This document shows positions 37,247 to 46,089 of a DNA stretch of 64,000 nucleotides, piece by piece. How positions within the stretch are numbered: the stretch's first letter is position 1; the number at the start of each line of letters is the position of its first letter. The DNA comes from Tsukamurella paurometabola. GTDB taxonomy: Bacteria > Actinomycetota > Actinomycetes > Mycobacteriales > Mycobacteriaceae. The notes below the pieces were generated by a model. The model made no database searches. It was not told where the DNA came from and saw nothing but the letters and a program-made list of their open reading frames with translations. The stretch spans positions 248,001 through 312,000 of the forward strand of contig NZ_LR131273.1 of NCBI RefSeq assembly GCF_900631615.1, in the 5' to 3' direction. A program made the position numbers and the translations under genes.

Positions 37247-38617
37247 TCAGGCACGTACGATCGCCAGGATCCGCTCGGTCAGCGCGCGCACCTCGTCCGT
37301 GGTCGCGGCCTCGACGTTCAGCCGGAGCAGCGGCTCGGTGTTGGAAGCGCGCAGGTTGAACCAGGCGCCCGAATCCAACTGTACCGTCACGCCGTCCAAT
37401 TCATCGGTGCTCCGGATTTCGTCTCCGAAAGCATCGATCACGGCGCGTGTGCGCTCCCCCTGATCCGCGACCGTCGAGTTGATCTCGCCCGACGCGGCGT
37501 AGCGGTCGTACACCCCCATCAGCTCCGAGAGCGGCTTCGGCTGCTCCCCCAGCGCGGCCAGCACGTGCATGGCGGCCAGCATGCCGGAGTCGGCGCCCCA
37601 GAACTCACGGAAGTAGTAGTGCGCGGAGTGCTCGCCGCCGAACACCGCCCCGGTCTCGGCCATCTGCGCCTTGATGAAGGAGTGCCCCACGCGGGTGCGC
37701 ACCGCGGTGCCGCCGTTCTCGGCGATGATCTCGGGCACCGCCTTGGACGTGATGAGGTTGTGGATGACGGTGGCGCCCGGGTTCTTCGCGAGTTCCCGCT
37801 CGGCGACGAGGGCGGTCACGGCCGACGGCGAGACGGGCTCACCCTTCTCGTCCACCACGAAGCAGCGGTCGGCGTCACCGTCGAAGGCGAGCCCGATGTC
37901 GGCGCCCTGCTCGACGACGAACCGCTGCAGGTCGACGAGGTTCTTCGGGTCGAGCGGGTTGGCCTCGTGGTTGGGGAAGTTGCCGTCCAGTTCGAAGTAC
38001 AGCGGACGCACATCGAGCGCCTCGACGGGGCCGAGGACGGAGGGCACGGTGAAGCCGCCCATACCGTTGCCGGCGTCCACGGCCACGCGCAGCGGGCGCG
38101 ATCCGGAGAGGTCGACGAGTCCCCGGAGGTAGTCGCCGTACTCATCGAGCACGTCGCGCTCGGAGACGACGCCGGGGGCACCGTCGTACGACGGGACGCC
38201 CTCGGCCACCTGCTCGGTGATCCACCGCAGGCCCGACTCCTGGCCCACGGGCTTGGCCCCGGCGCGGCAGAGCTTGATGCCGTTGTAGGCGGCGGGGTTG
38301 TGCGAGGCGGTGAACATGGCGCCGGGCCGGTCGAGCAGCCCGGAGGCGAAGTACAGCTCGTCGGTGGACGCGAGGCCGATGAGGGTGACGTTCACGCCCT
38401 GCGCGGTCACGCCCTCGGCGAAGGCCGCGGACAGGGACGGCGACGAGTCGCGCATGTCGTGCCCGACGACGGCGTCGGTCGCGCCCTCGCCGCGGATCAG
38501 CGCGCCGAACGCGGCACCCACGTCGCGGACGAAGGCCTCGTCGATCTGCTCACCGACCAGGCCGCGCACGTCGTACGCCTTGATGACAGCCTGCACCGAC
38601 TCCAGCGCTCGAACCAC
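37247..38617 (-). CDS. manB: Phosphomannomutase/phosphoglucomutase ManB
   Basis: 456 residues. The catalytic phosphoserine motif TASHNP (Ser105), metal loop DGDADR (about 246-251), sugar loop GGEHSAHYYF and phosphate loop RASNTEPLLRLN are all present. It converts mannose-6-P to mannose-1-P (and often glucose phosphates). The GTG at 38617 has AGGAGG 9 nt upstream; an upstream frame to 38689 is rejected. 69 nt precede the SIS gene downstream. Confidence 0.95.
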   Translation of the reverse strand: MVRALESVQAVIKAYDVRGLVGEQIDEAFVRDVGAAFGALIRGEGATDAVVGHDMRDSSPSLSAAFAEGVTAQGVNVTLIGLASTDELYFASGLLDRPGAMFTASHNPAAYNGIKLCRAGAKPVGQESGLRWITEQVAEGVPSYDGAPGVVSERDVLDEYGDYLRGLVDLSGSRPLRVAVDAGNGMGGFTVPSVLGPVEALDVRPLYFELDGNFPNHEANPLDPKNLVDLQRFVVEQGADIGLAFDGDADRCFVVDEKGEPVSPSAVTALVAERELAKNPGATVIHNLITSKAVPEIIAENGGTAVRTRVGHSFIKAQMAETGAVFGGEHSAHYYFREFWGADSGMLAAMHVLAALGEQPKPLSELMGVYDRYAASGEINSTVADQGERTRAVIDAFGDEIRSTDELDGVTVQLDSGAWFNLRASNTEPLLRLNVEAATTDEVRALTERILAIVRA

Positions 38618-38743
38618 GCTCGACGACCTCCTGTGAACGGCATGCGGGTACCCGGCGGGCCCCGTGCGGACGCCCCACCCTATCGGCAAACGGAGCGCGG
38701 ACCGGCATCCGGCGCGGGGACGGCGCCGGTTCTCGGGCGACTC

Positions 38744-39229
38744 TCAGTCGACCGGATCGGGCAGCACCCGCAGATGGCCGCGGCGGCCCGGGCGGGCGGC
38801 GTGCTTGGGTGCGGATCCCCCGGGCTGCGCCGAGGGGGTGGCCTGGGGGCCGCCGAGCCCGTCGTGGACGGGGCGCATCGCGCCGATCGGCGGGAGCGAA
38901 CGCAGCGGGGCCTCGGCGGACTCGGGCGCATGGCGTCCCTGCTCGCGGGCGGCGCGTTCGTGAACGGTGTCGGCCAGGGCGGTGAGATCGTCGTCGAGTG
39001 CGGCGTTCCCGACGGACGCGGCGCTGTACGCGGAGAGGTTGCGGAGCATCTCCCAGCCGCGGGGCGCGGTCATCCGGGTGGCGTGGAATTCGCAGAGGTC
39101 CCACGAATGGGGCTCACTCGTGGTTCCCAGGGGCCCCAGCACGGCGATCGACTGGCGGTAGTCGAACGTCAGCGTCGCCACGGCGTGGTTCCTGCAGCCG
39201 GGGCGGCAGCACTGACGGACGGAGTTCAC
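38744..39229 (-). CDS. DUF3499 protein (Rv3258c-like)
   Basis: 161 residues, function unknown. The N-terminal cysteine/histidine pattern CCRPGCRNHAVATL together with DLCEFHATRM suggests a metal-binding site. The conserved core YRQSIAVLGPLGTTSEPHSW is typical of DUF3499. The C-terminal 60 residues are Pro/Gly/Arg-rich and probably disordered. GTG start at 39229; the SD is weak. The gene is conserved beside manB and whiB2 in mycolic-acid actinobacteria. Confidence 0.88.
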   Translation of the reverse strand: MNSVRQCCRPGCRNHAVATLTFDYRQSIAVLGPLGTTSEPHSWDLCEFHATRMTAPRGWEMLRNLSAYSAASVGNAALDDDLTALADTVHERAAREQGRHAPESAEAPLRSLPPIGAMRPVHDGLGGPQATPSAQPGGSAPKHAARPGRRGHLRVLPDPVD

Positions 39230-39330
39230 AGCAAGAAGGTTAACCCCTGGCTCGGACGGCGCGCTCCCGACACACCGCACAGCGGCGCGCGGCGCCCGTC
39301 CGCGGGGCCTCCACCTAGACTGAGAGCACG

Positions 39331-39831
39331 ATGAGAAGCAGGAGACGGACGCCCGACGGCGGCGCGCGGCTGCGGCGCCGCGTGGCGCGGGACCGTCGCG
39401 GCCACGGGCTGCGCGGCCCGCTGGTGCCCCGCGATCTGCCGGCGCACCGGACGCGGGCGCAGGACTTCGACGAGGTGGTGCTCGACGCCTTCGCCGAGAT
39501 CGATTCGCTGTGGCACGACAGGCTGAGCGAGTTGGACATCGCGGTCGACGACGTGCCGGGCATCCTGCCGCACGATCCGGATGCGGTGTCGTGGCCGGCC
39601 GAGGTCGAGGCCGACGGCCCGATCCCGTTGGCGCGCATGGTTCCCGTGGGGATCGACCGGCGGGGGAACCGCACCCGGGCGCGGTTGATCCTGTTCCGGC
39701 GGCCACTGCAGCGGCGCGCGAAGACGGAGGCCGATCTGCTGGAGGAGATCCTCGCGATCCTCGTGCATCAGATCAGCGACTACCTGGGCGTGACCGAGGA
39801 GACTCTGCTCGCCGGTCCGGACGCGCTCTGA
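39331..39831 (+). CDS. Zincin-like protein of the Rv3259 family, HExxH missing
   Basis: 166 residues. It belongs to the metallopeptidase-like family annotated for Mtb Rv3259: DEVVLDAFAEIDSLW, then DGPIPLARMVPVGIDRRGNRTRARLILFRRPL. The position where zincins have HExxHH reads LVHQISDYLG, so the zinc site is incomplete. An enzymatic role is doubtful. The N-terminal 40 residues are Arg-rich. It is divergent from DUF3499, and a -10-like TAGACT lies 9 nt before the ATG. Confidence 0.8.
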   Translation: MRSRRRTPDGGARLRRRVARDRRGHGLRGPLVPRDLPAHRTRAQDFDEVVLDAFAEIDSLWHDRLSELDIAVDDVPGILPHDPDAVSWPAEVEADGPIPLARMVPVGIDRRGNRTRARLILFRRPLQRRAKTEADLLEEILAILVHQISDYLGVTEETLLAGPDAL

Positions 39832-39880
39832 GCGGCGGGCGGACGGCCCTACGCCGAGGCGCCGCCCCGAACGCAGGAAG

Positions 39881-39945
39881 TCCGCCCGGGCGGAACTCAC
39901 CGCTCGGACGGACCTGTCGTACGGACCGCCGTCCTCACGGCGGTC
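39881..39945. terminator. Paired hairpins between convergent Rv3259-like and whiB2 genes
   Basis: TCCGCCCGGGCGGA (39881-39894) is a perfect palindrome. GACCGCCGT / ACGGCGGTC (39924-39932 and 39937-39945) forms a 9-bp stem with loop CCTC. They lie in the 130-nt convergent gap. Confidence 0.6.
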
Positions 39946-39961
39946 GTCGCGCGACGAACGA

Positions 39962-40288
39962 TCAGATGATGCCGCGCTTGAGCTTGCGGCGCTCGCGCTC
40001 GGAGAGGCCGCCCCAGATGCCGAAGCGCTCGTCCTTCTGCAGGGCGTACTCGAGGCACTCGTTGCGCACCTCGCAGCCCAGGCAGATGCGCTTGGCCTCG
40101 CGAGTGGAGCCGCCCTTCTCGGGGAAGAACGCCTCGGGATCCGTCTGCGAGCACAGTGCGCGGTCCTGCCACTGTTCCTCGACGGCCTCGTAGAGTTCCT
40201 CGAAACCCGCGGGCACGACACTCAGGTGCGCGCGGCTGGACCCACCGGAGAAGCTTCCGAACGGTTCACGATGAGCGTCGATCGTCAT
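39962..40288 (-). CDS. whiB2: WhiB2 (WhmD) iron-sulfur regulator
   Basis: 108 residues. The Wbl signature has Cys46, Cys69, Cys72 and Cys78 (CLGCEVRNEC) for a 4Fe-4S cluster, then GIWGGL (90-95) and a basic C-terminus ERERRKLKRGII. WhiB2/WhmD controls septation and is essential in mycobacteria. The ATG at 40288 has GGGAGG 7 nt upstream. Its position between DUF3499 and fbiA matches Rv3260c. A long leader and regulatory region lies upstream. Confidence 0.95.
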   Translation of the reverse strand: MTIDAHREPFGSFSGGSSRAHLSVVPAGFEELYEAVEEQWQDRALCSQTDPEAFFPEKGGSTREAKRICLGCEVRNECLEYALQKDERFGIWGGLSERERRKLKRGII

Positions 40289-40385
40289 CGGCCCGCCTCC
40301 CTCGTTGCTTTCGTGGTGTTCGATGGTCTTCCTGTCTGCATGCCCCGCGCCGGCGAAGAGATCGCCGCACTGAATGACACGGTTG

Positions 40386-40439
40386 TGATTACACACGTGC
40401 AAAGCTGCCACGTCAAGCTGAACCGGGAAATTAGCTAAT
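40386..40439 (-). promoter_or_regulatory. Candidate whiB2 promoter region
   Basis: On the minus strand -35 TTGACG (40411-40416) and -10 TAATCA (40386-40391) are 19 nt apart. TGTGATTACACA (40386-40397), with inverted TGTG/CACA ends, covers the -10. A perfect 10-bp palindrome ATTAGCTAAT lies at 40430-40439. The 350-nt gap 40289-40638 holds no gene that I can see. It is AT-richer around these boxes and also carries the fbiA -10. Confidence 0.5.
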
Positions 40440-40625
40440 ACCACCTGGATGCCCGAATCCGAGCCCTCGACACGTGGTTGAGATGTGATACGCGTCATAT
40501 TTCACACGCGCTCGCCGACGCACCACAGAGGGGCGCCGCACCGTCGATCATGCCAGGGAAGGGGTCGTTCGCGCGACCTGCCGGACGGTCGAGACCCGTC
40601 GCGGGAGCGGCCGCCGGCCGACCAT

Positions 40626-40638
40626 TACGCTCGAAGTC
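40626..40638 (+). promoter_or_regulatory. -10 box of fbiA, leaderless start
   Basis: TACGCT (40626-40631) ends 7 nt before the GTG start of fbiA; no SD is visible. Confidence 0.5.
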
Positions 40639-41676
40639 GTGAAGGTGACGGTGCTGGTGGGCGGTGTCGGCGGTGCGCGGTTCCTCGAGGGCGCCCGGGA
40701 GCGCTTCGGGGTGACCCCGTTCCCGGAGCGGGACGACACGGCCGCCGTCGGAGCCCCCGAACACGCCGTGACCGCGGTGGTGAACGTGGGCGACGACGCC
40801 TGGATGCACGGCGTCCGGATCTGCCCCGACCTGGACACGTGCATGTACACGCTCGGCGGCGGCATCGACACCGAGCGCGGCTGGGGCCACCGCAACGAGA
40901 CCTGGCACGCCAAGGAGGAGCTGGCGAAGTACGGCGCCGATCCGGACTGGTTCGGCCTGGGCGACCGCGACCTGGCGACGCACCTGATCCGCACGCAGAT
41001 GCTCGCCTCCGGATACTCGCTGACCGATGTCACGGCGGCGCTGTGCAATCGCTGGCGGCCCGGGGTCCGCCTGCTGCCCGCGACCGACGGCCGGCACGAG
41101 ACGCACGTCGTGGTTGCGGACCCCGACTCCACCGACGGGGCGAAGAAGGCCATCCACTTCCAGGAGTGGTGGGTGCGGTACCGCGCCGACATCGAGACGT
41201 TCGGCTTCGCGCAGGTCGGCGGCGCCGAGGGCGGCTCCCCCGGCGCCCAGGGGAATCGGGCGCAGGCGTCGCGGGCCGCGATTACGGCGATCGAGGAGGC
41301 CGACGTGGTGTTCCTCGCCCCGTCGAATCCGGTCGTCTCGATCGGGGCGATCCTGTCGGTCGGCGGGATCCGCGCCGCGCTGCGCACCACGAAGGCCCGC
41401 GTGGTCGGGGTCTCCCCCGTGATCGGCGGCGCGCCGCTGCGCGGCATGGCCGACCGCTGCCTGGAGGTCCTCGGCATCGAGACCAGCGCCCGGGCGATCG
41501 GCGAGCACTTCGGAGCCCGGAGCGGCAACGGCCTCCTCGACGGCTGGTTGGTCTCGGAGGAGGACGCGGGCGTCGCGATCGACGGCCTGCCCGTCGCGGC
41601 GGTGCCGCTCCTGATGAGCTCGCCGCAGGCCACGGCGGCCATGATCGACGCCGGGCTCGAGCTGGTGGGCCTGTGA
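40639..41676 (+). CDS. fbiA: Phosphoenolpyruvyl/2-phospho-L-lactate transferase FbiA (CofD)
   Basis: 345 residues. The N-terminal [16 protein letters not shown] is the nucleotide-binding loop of CofD, with NVGDD and the late motif SVGGIRAAL. It transfers the lactyl/enolpyruvyl phospho group to FO, the deazaflavin precursor of F420. The GTG is first in the fbiA-fbiB operon, and its stop overlaps the fbiB start (GTGA). Homologue of Rv3261. Confidence 0.96.
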   Translation: MKVTVLVGGVGGARFLEGARERFGVTPFPERDDTAAVGAPEHAVTAVVNVGDDAWMHGVRICPDLDTCMYTLGGGIDTERGWGHRNETWHAKEELAKYGADPDWFGLGDRDLATHLIRTQMLASGYSLTDVTAALCNRWRPGVRLLPATDGRHETHVVVADPDSTDGAKKAIHFQEWWVRYRADIETFGFAQVGGAEGGSPGAQGNRAQASRAAITAIEEADVVFLAPSNPVVSIGAILSVGGIRAALRTTKARVVGVSPVIGGAPLRGMADRCLEVLGIETSARAIGEHFGARSGNGLLDGWLVSEEDAGVAIDGLPVAAVPLLMSSPQATAAMIDAGLELVGL

Positions 41677-43112
41677 GCGCGCCGGACGGTCCCGCGTCGC
41701 GACCCGATCGCGACCACGGCGCCGCGTCCCTCGAGATCCTTCCGGTGCTCGGCGTCCCCGAGGTGACTCCGGGCGACGACGTGGCCGCACTCCTCGCCGC
41801 GGCAGCGCCATGGCTCCGCGACGGCGACGTCGTGGTCATCACGTCGAAGGTCTTCTCCAAGGCGGAGGGCCGGGTTCTCGACGCGCCGTCGGACCCCGAC
41901 GAGCGGGACGCCTTCCGGCGCCGTCTGATCGCCGAGGAGTCGGTGCGCGTCCTGGCGACCAAGGGGCGCACCTGGATCACGGAGAACAGGCTCGGCATCG
42001 TGCAGGCGGCGTCGGGCGTGGACGCCTCGAACGTGGCATCGGACACCGTCGCGCTGCTGCCCGAGGATCCCGACGGCAGCGCCGCCGCGGTGCGGGCCGG
42101 CCTGCGTGAGCGCCTCGGCGTGGACGTCGCGGTGCTGGTCACCGACACCATGGGGCGCGCCTGGCGGAACGGGCAGACCGACGCCGCGATCGGCGCGGCC
42201 GGGATGGAGGTGCTGCACGGCTACGCGGGTGCGGTCGACGCCTACGGCAACGATCTCGTGGTCACCGAGATCGCCGTCGCCGACGAGCTGGCCGCCGCCG
42301 CGGATCTGGTCAAGGGCAAGCTGGGCGGCGTTCCCGTCGCGGTGGTGCGCGGATTCGCCGTCCGCGCCCCCGAGGCCGGCTCGCCGCTCGCGACCGCCCG
42401 GGGACTGGTCCGCCCCGGCGAGGACGACCTGTTCCACACCGGCGTGGAACTCGCCCGCCGGCAGGCGCTGCTCGTGCGCCGCTCGGTCCGCACCTTCTCC
42501 GAGGAGCCCGTGCCGGCCGAGGACGTTCGCGATGCCGTGGCGGAGGCTCTGACGGCCCCTGCGCCGCATCACACGCATCCGGTCCGGTTCCTCTGGGTGC
42601 GGGACGCCGCGCGCCGCACGGCGCTGCTGGACGCCATGAAGGACCGGTGGTCGGCGGACCTCACCGGCGACGGGCGCACTCCCGAATCGGTGGCGAAGCG
42701 GGTGCGGCGGGGGCAGCTGCTCTACGACGCCCCGGAGCTGATCCTGCCGTTCATGGTCCCCGACGGGGCCCACACCTATCCCGACGCGCGACGCACCGCC
42801 GCCGAGGAGACCATGTTCACCGTGGCCGTCGGCGCCGCGGTGCAGTCGCTGCTGGTGGCCCTCGCGGTGCGGGGCATCGGCAGCTGCTGGGTGGGGTCGA
42901 CGATCTTCGCCGCCGGGACCGTGCGCGAGGTACTGGGGCTCCCCGACGACTACCGCCCCGCGGGCGCGATCGCCGTCGGCTACCCGGCCGATCCGTCCGC
43001 ACTGGCCGCGCCCCGGCCGCCGCTCCCGCCGGGCGACATGCTCATCGAGATACCCGCTCCCGGCGGCACCGCGCAGGCCGCCGAGGCCCCCGCTGCGCCG
43101 GAGGGACGGTAG
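41673..43112 (+). CDS. fbiB: F420:gamma-glutamyl ligase / dehydro-F420 reductase FbiB
   Basis: 479 residues. The N-terminal CofE domain (1-255) has [16 protein letters not shown] and [19 protein letters not shown]. The C-terminal nitroreductase-fold FMN domain (about 265-479) has [13 protein letters not shown] and [11 protein letters not shown]. It adds the poly-glutamate tail and reduces dehydro-F420-0. Coupled to fbiA by a 4-nt overlap. The Pro/Ala-rich C-terminal end is slightly longer than I recall for Mtb (448). Confidence 0.96.
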   Translation: MSAPDGPASRPDRDHGAASLEILPVLGVPEVTPGDDVAALLAAAAPWLRDGDVVVITSKVFSKAEGRVLDAPSDPDERDAFRRRLIAEESVRVLATKGRTWITENRLGIVQAASGVDASNVASDTVALLPEDPDGSAAAVRAGLRERLGVDVAVLVTDTMGRAWRNGQTDAAIGAAGMEVLHGYAGAVDAYGNDLVVTEIAVADELAAAADLVKGKLGGVPVAVVRGFAVRAPEAGSPLATARGLVRPGEDDLFHTGVELARRQALLVRRSVRTFSEEPVPAEDVRDAVAEALTAPAPHHTHPVRFLWVRDAARRTALLDAMKDRWSADLTGDGRTPESVAKRVRRGQLLYDAPELILPFMVPDGAHTYPDARRTAAEETMFTVAVGAAVQSLLVALAVRGIGSCWVGSTIFAAGTVREVLGLPDDYRPAGAIAVGYPADPSALAAPRPPLPPGDMLIEIPAPGGTAQAAEAPAAPEGR

Positions 43113-43116
43113 CCGA

Positions 43117-43674
43117 ATGACTTTCGCCTCCCTGCACGCCTCCGCGATCGATGTCCTCGCCCGGTTCGACGCCCGCACGGACGCCGACGACGCACTGCGC
43201 CACACCGTGCTCGCCTTCCTCGACGCCCAGCCGAACGCGTGTGCCCGCGCGAACGTGCCGGGCCACATCACCGCGTCGGTGGTGATCCTCAACGAGGCGC
43301 GCACCCACGTCGTGCTCACCCACCATCCGCGGGTCGGCGAGTGGCTGCAGTTGGGCGGGCACTGCGAGGACACCGATTCGACGGTGCCCGCCGCCGCCCT
43401 CCGCGAGGGGCACGAGGAGTCGGGCCTCGCCGATCTCGTCCTCGACGCGGATCTCCTCACGCTGCACACCCACCCGATCCGATGCTCACTGGGCGTGCCG
43501 ACGCGCCACCTGGACCTGCGCTTCCGCGCCTTCGCGGTGGGCGCCGGCACCCCGGAGCTCGCGATCAGCGACGAATCGAACGATCTTCGGTGGTGGCCGG
43601 TCGACGCCCTTCCGGACTCGGCGGAGCACACCACCGTGGCGCACCAGGTCCGCGCCGCGCTCGCCCGCGACTGA
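43117..43674 (+). CDS. Nudix hydrolase
   Basis: 185 residues. The Nudix-like box is GGHCEDTDSTVPAAALREGH continuing EESGL (80-104). It is one residue longer than the standard 23, and Asp replaces the first Glu, a variant I associate with the GGHCDGD-type Nudix subfamily. The substrate (a nucleoside-diphosphate-linked compound) is unknown. It starts 4 nt after fbiB, so it is co-transcribed with the F420 genes, which could be functional or incidental. Confidence 0.88.
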   Translation: MTFASLHASAIDVLARFDARTDADDALRHTVLAFLDAQPNACARANVPGHITASVVILNEARTHVVLTHHPRVGEWLQLGGHCEDTDSTVPAAALREGHEESGLADLVLDADLLTLHTHPIRCSLGVPTRHLDLRFRAFAVGAGTPELAISDESNDLRWWPVDALPDSAEHTTVAHQVRAALARD

Positions 43675-43814
43675 CGCCGGCATTTCCATCACCAGCGACT
43701 TTTCTGAGAGGTATTGCGCCGACTTCTATCAATCCGTACGCTCCGAACAATCCGTCCGGCGCACCGTCGGACCCCGCGGGCCCGGCCCGCCCGACCACGA
43801 CGAGGTGGCACGAG

Positions 43815-44621
43815 ATGTTGGCGTACGAACGATTCGGCTCCGGTGAGCCGCTGGTCCTGGTCCACGGGATCGCGCACCGCCGTCAGGCCTGGTACCCCGT
43901 GGCCGAGCGGCTCGCCGAGCACCGTGAGGTCGTCCTGTTCGACCTCCCCGGACACGGCGAATCCCCGGCGCTCGACCTCGCCGGCCGCACGGTCCAGGAG
44001 GCGCTCCAGCAGCACCTGGAGGACCTGTTCCGCGAGTTGGGCCTCGTCCGCCCGCACATCGCGGGCAATTCGCTGGGTGGCCGCATCGCGCTCGAGGCCG
44101 CGGCGAGCGGCATCGTCAGCAGCGCGACCGGGCTCGCGCCCGCGGGCTTCTGGCGCGACGACAAGGACTTCCAGCTGATCCGCGCACACTTCGCCGCGCT
44201 CATCGCCGCGGGGCGCGTCGCGGCGCCGCTCGCACCGACGCTCACCCGCAGCGGCATCGGCCGGCGCCTGATGCTCGCGTCGCTGATGACGCACGGCGAG
44301 CGGCTATCCGCCGATCGCGTACTCGGCGACCTCCGGAACATGGTCGAGGCGCGGAAGACGCTCCGCGACATCATCGGTGGCGCGTTCCCGTTCGAGGCCG
44401 AGATCGCCGCCGATGTCCCCGTCACCGTCGCGTGGGGCACGCGGGACCGCGTCCTCCTCCCCTACCAGGGCCGGCGCGCCCGCCGCCTGCTGCCGCAGGC
44501 CGAACACGTCTGGCTCCCCGGCAGCGGTCACGTCCCCATGTCCGACGATGCCGACGCCGTCGTCGAGATCATCCTCCGCGGTTCCTCGGGCGGCCTGCTC
44601 GCCGTCGACGACGCCGCCTGA
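43815..44621 (+). CDS. Alpha/beta-hydrolase
   Basis: 268 residues. The oxyanion segment is LVLVHGIAHRR, the nucleophile elbow is GNSLGG (Ser near 82), the acid is in GTRDRV, and the His is in GSGHVP. The reaction is an ester, amide or similar hydrolysis of unknown substrate. The ATG at 43815 follows GAGGTGG. The 139-nt gap upstream separates it from the Nudix gene and may hold its own promoter. It ends convergent with glgC. Confidence 0.9.
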   Translation: MLAYERFGSGEPLVLVHGIAHRRQAWYPVAERLAEHREVVLFDLPGHGESPALDLAGRTVQEALQQHLEDLFRELGLVRPHIAGNSLGGRIALEAAASGIVSSATGLAPAGFWRDDKDFQLIRAHFAALIAAGRVAAPLAPTLTRSGIGRRLMLASLMTHGERLSADRVLGDLRNMVEARKTLRDIIGGAFPFEAEIAADVPVTVAWGTRDRVLLPYQGRRARRLLPQAEHVWLPGSGHVPMSDDADAVVEIILRGSSGGLLAVDDAA

Positions 44622-44666
44622 CGAGAACGAGACGCCGGCCGTCAGGGAATCCGTCCGCGCCCGTAG

Positions 44667-44692
44667 GCCGCGATCTTGTGCTCCGTCGCGGC
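44667..44692. terminator. Weak hairpin between convergent hydrolase and glgC
   Basis: GCCGCGA (44667-44673) pairs with TCGCGGC (44686-44692) across a 12-nt loop, in the 84-nt convergent gap. Confidence 0.4.
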
Positions 44693-44705
44693 GAGCGACA
44701 GCCCG

Positions 44706-45923
44706 TCAGCCGATCCGGACGCCCTTGCCAACGGTGACCACGCCGCCCGCCGAGACGTTGAACCGCTCGCGCTCGCGGTCGAGGTTCACGCCGAGGATCT
44801 CACCGCGGCCCACCACGACGTTCTTGTCGAGGATCGCCTTGCGGACCACGGCGCCGGGCTCGATCCGCACGCCGGGCATGAGGACCGACCCCTCGACGGT
44901 GGCCCCGTCGCCGATGGTGACGTTGGCGCCGATGACGGAGTTGCGGACCGTCGCGCCGGAGATGATGCTGCCCGCCCCCACCATGGATTCCTGGGCGAGG
45001 CCGCCGCGGGCGAACTTGGCCGGGGGCAGGTTGTCGTTCTCGCAGCGGATGGGCCACTGGCGGTTGTAGAGGTTGAAGATCGGGTACACCGACACCAGGT
45101 CCATGTGCGCGTCGTAGAAGGCGTCGACGGTGCCGACGTCGCGCCAGTACCCCGCGTCGCGCTCGGTGGCGCCGGGCACCTTGTTGTCGCTGAAGTCGTA
45201 GACCGCCGCCTCGCCGCGAGCCACGAACGCGGGGATGATGTCCCCACCCATGTCGTGATCTGAGTCGGGGTTCTCCGCATCGGCGATGATCGCCTCGACG
45301 AGCGCCTGCCGGCTGAAGACGTAGTTGCCCATCGACGCGAAGGTGACCTCGGGGTCGTCCGGCGTGCCGGGCGGGTCGGCCGGCTTCTCCAGGAACTGCG
45401 TGATCCGGCCGGAATCGTCGGACTCGATGCAGCCGAAGGCCTTCGCCTCGGACCGCGGGACTCGGATGCCCGCGACGGTCACGCCGGCGCCGGATTCGAT
45501 GTGCGCCTGCACCATCTGGGACGGGTCCATCCGGTACACATGGTCCGCGCCGAACACCACGATGTAGTCCGGGTCGTCATCGGAGATGAGGTTCATGGAC
45601 TGGAAGATCGCGTCGGCGCTACCCGTGAACCAGCGCTTGCCCACGCGCTGCTGCGCCGGGACGGGGGTGATGTACTCCCCGCGGAAGCCGAACATGCGCC
45701 AGGTCTGGCTGATGTGGCGGTCCAGCGAGTGCGACTTGTACTGGGTCAACACGCACAGCCGCTGATACCCCGCGTTCACCAGATTCGACAGCACGAAGTC
45801 GATGAGGCGGTACGAGCCGCCGAAGGGCACTGCGGGCTTCGCGCGGTCCGCGGTCAGCGGATACAGACGCTTGCCCTCGCCGCCGGCGAGGACGATTCCC
45901 AGGACACGAGGCTGGCTGCTCAC
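44706..45923 (-). CDS. glgC: Glucose-1-phosphate adenylyltransferase GlgC
   Basis: 405 residues. The nucleotide-binding [30 protein letters not shown] and C-terminal left-handed beta-helix repeats ([18 protein letters not shown]) are present. It makes ADP-glucose, used for glycogen/alpha-glucan and, with GlgA/GlgM, maltose-1-phosphate. GTG start 6 nt after a TAGCGT -10 box. It is divergent from glgA. Confidence 0.97.
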   Translation of the reverse strand: MSSQPRVLGIVLAGGEGKRLYPLTADRAKPAVPFGGSYRLIDFVLSNLVNAGYQRLCVLTQYKSHSLDRHISQTWRMFGFRGEYITPVPAQQRVGKRWFTGSADAIFQSMNLISDDDPDYIVVFGADHVYRMDPSQMVQAHIESGAGVTVAGIRVPRSEAKAFGCIESDDSGRITQFLEKPADPPGTPDDPEVTFASMGNYVFSRQALVEAIIADAENPDSDHDMGGDIIPAFVARGEAAVYDFSDNKVPGATERDAGYWRDVGTVDAFYDAHMDLVSVYPIFNLYNRQWPIRCENDNLPPAKFARGGLAQESMVGAGSIISGATVRNSVIGANVTIGDGATVEGSVLMPGVRIEPGAVVRKAILDKNVVVGRGEILGVNLDRERERFNVSAGGVVTVGKGVRIG

Positions 45924-45937
45924 GGGTCCACGCTAAC
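45924..45937 (-). promoter_or_regulatory. -10 box of glgC
   Basis: On the minus strand TAGCGT (45932-45937 region, reading inwards) lies 6 nt from the GTG. The sequence TAGCGTGG is shared with the glgA promoter. Confidence 0.5.
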
Positions 45938-46077
45938 CCCAATCCGGGCAGCCGTGCAGCGTTCTGCGACAGCGGATCCTGTTCCAGGGCTAAGCACAGG
46001 CGTCCGGGCGGACAACCACAGGTGAACCACAGCGCTCGGGCTCCGTCGAACCGCCTGCGTGCGGCCCCGGCACGCTC

Positions 46078-46089
46078 TAGCGTGGTGCC
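46078..46089 (+). promoter_or_regulatory. -10 box of glgA
   Basis: TAGCGT (46078-46083) is 6 nt before the ATG at 46090, again as TAGCGTGG. The intergenic span 45938-46077 shows no coding sequence. Confidence 0.5.

Noticed and set aside
40480-40510. TGTGA and TCACA arms upstream of fbiA, resembling a CRP/GlxR site
   Set aside because: The arms are about 13 nt apart rather than 6, so they do not form the known site.
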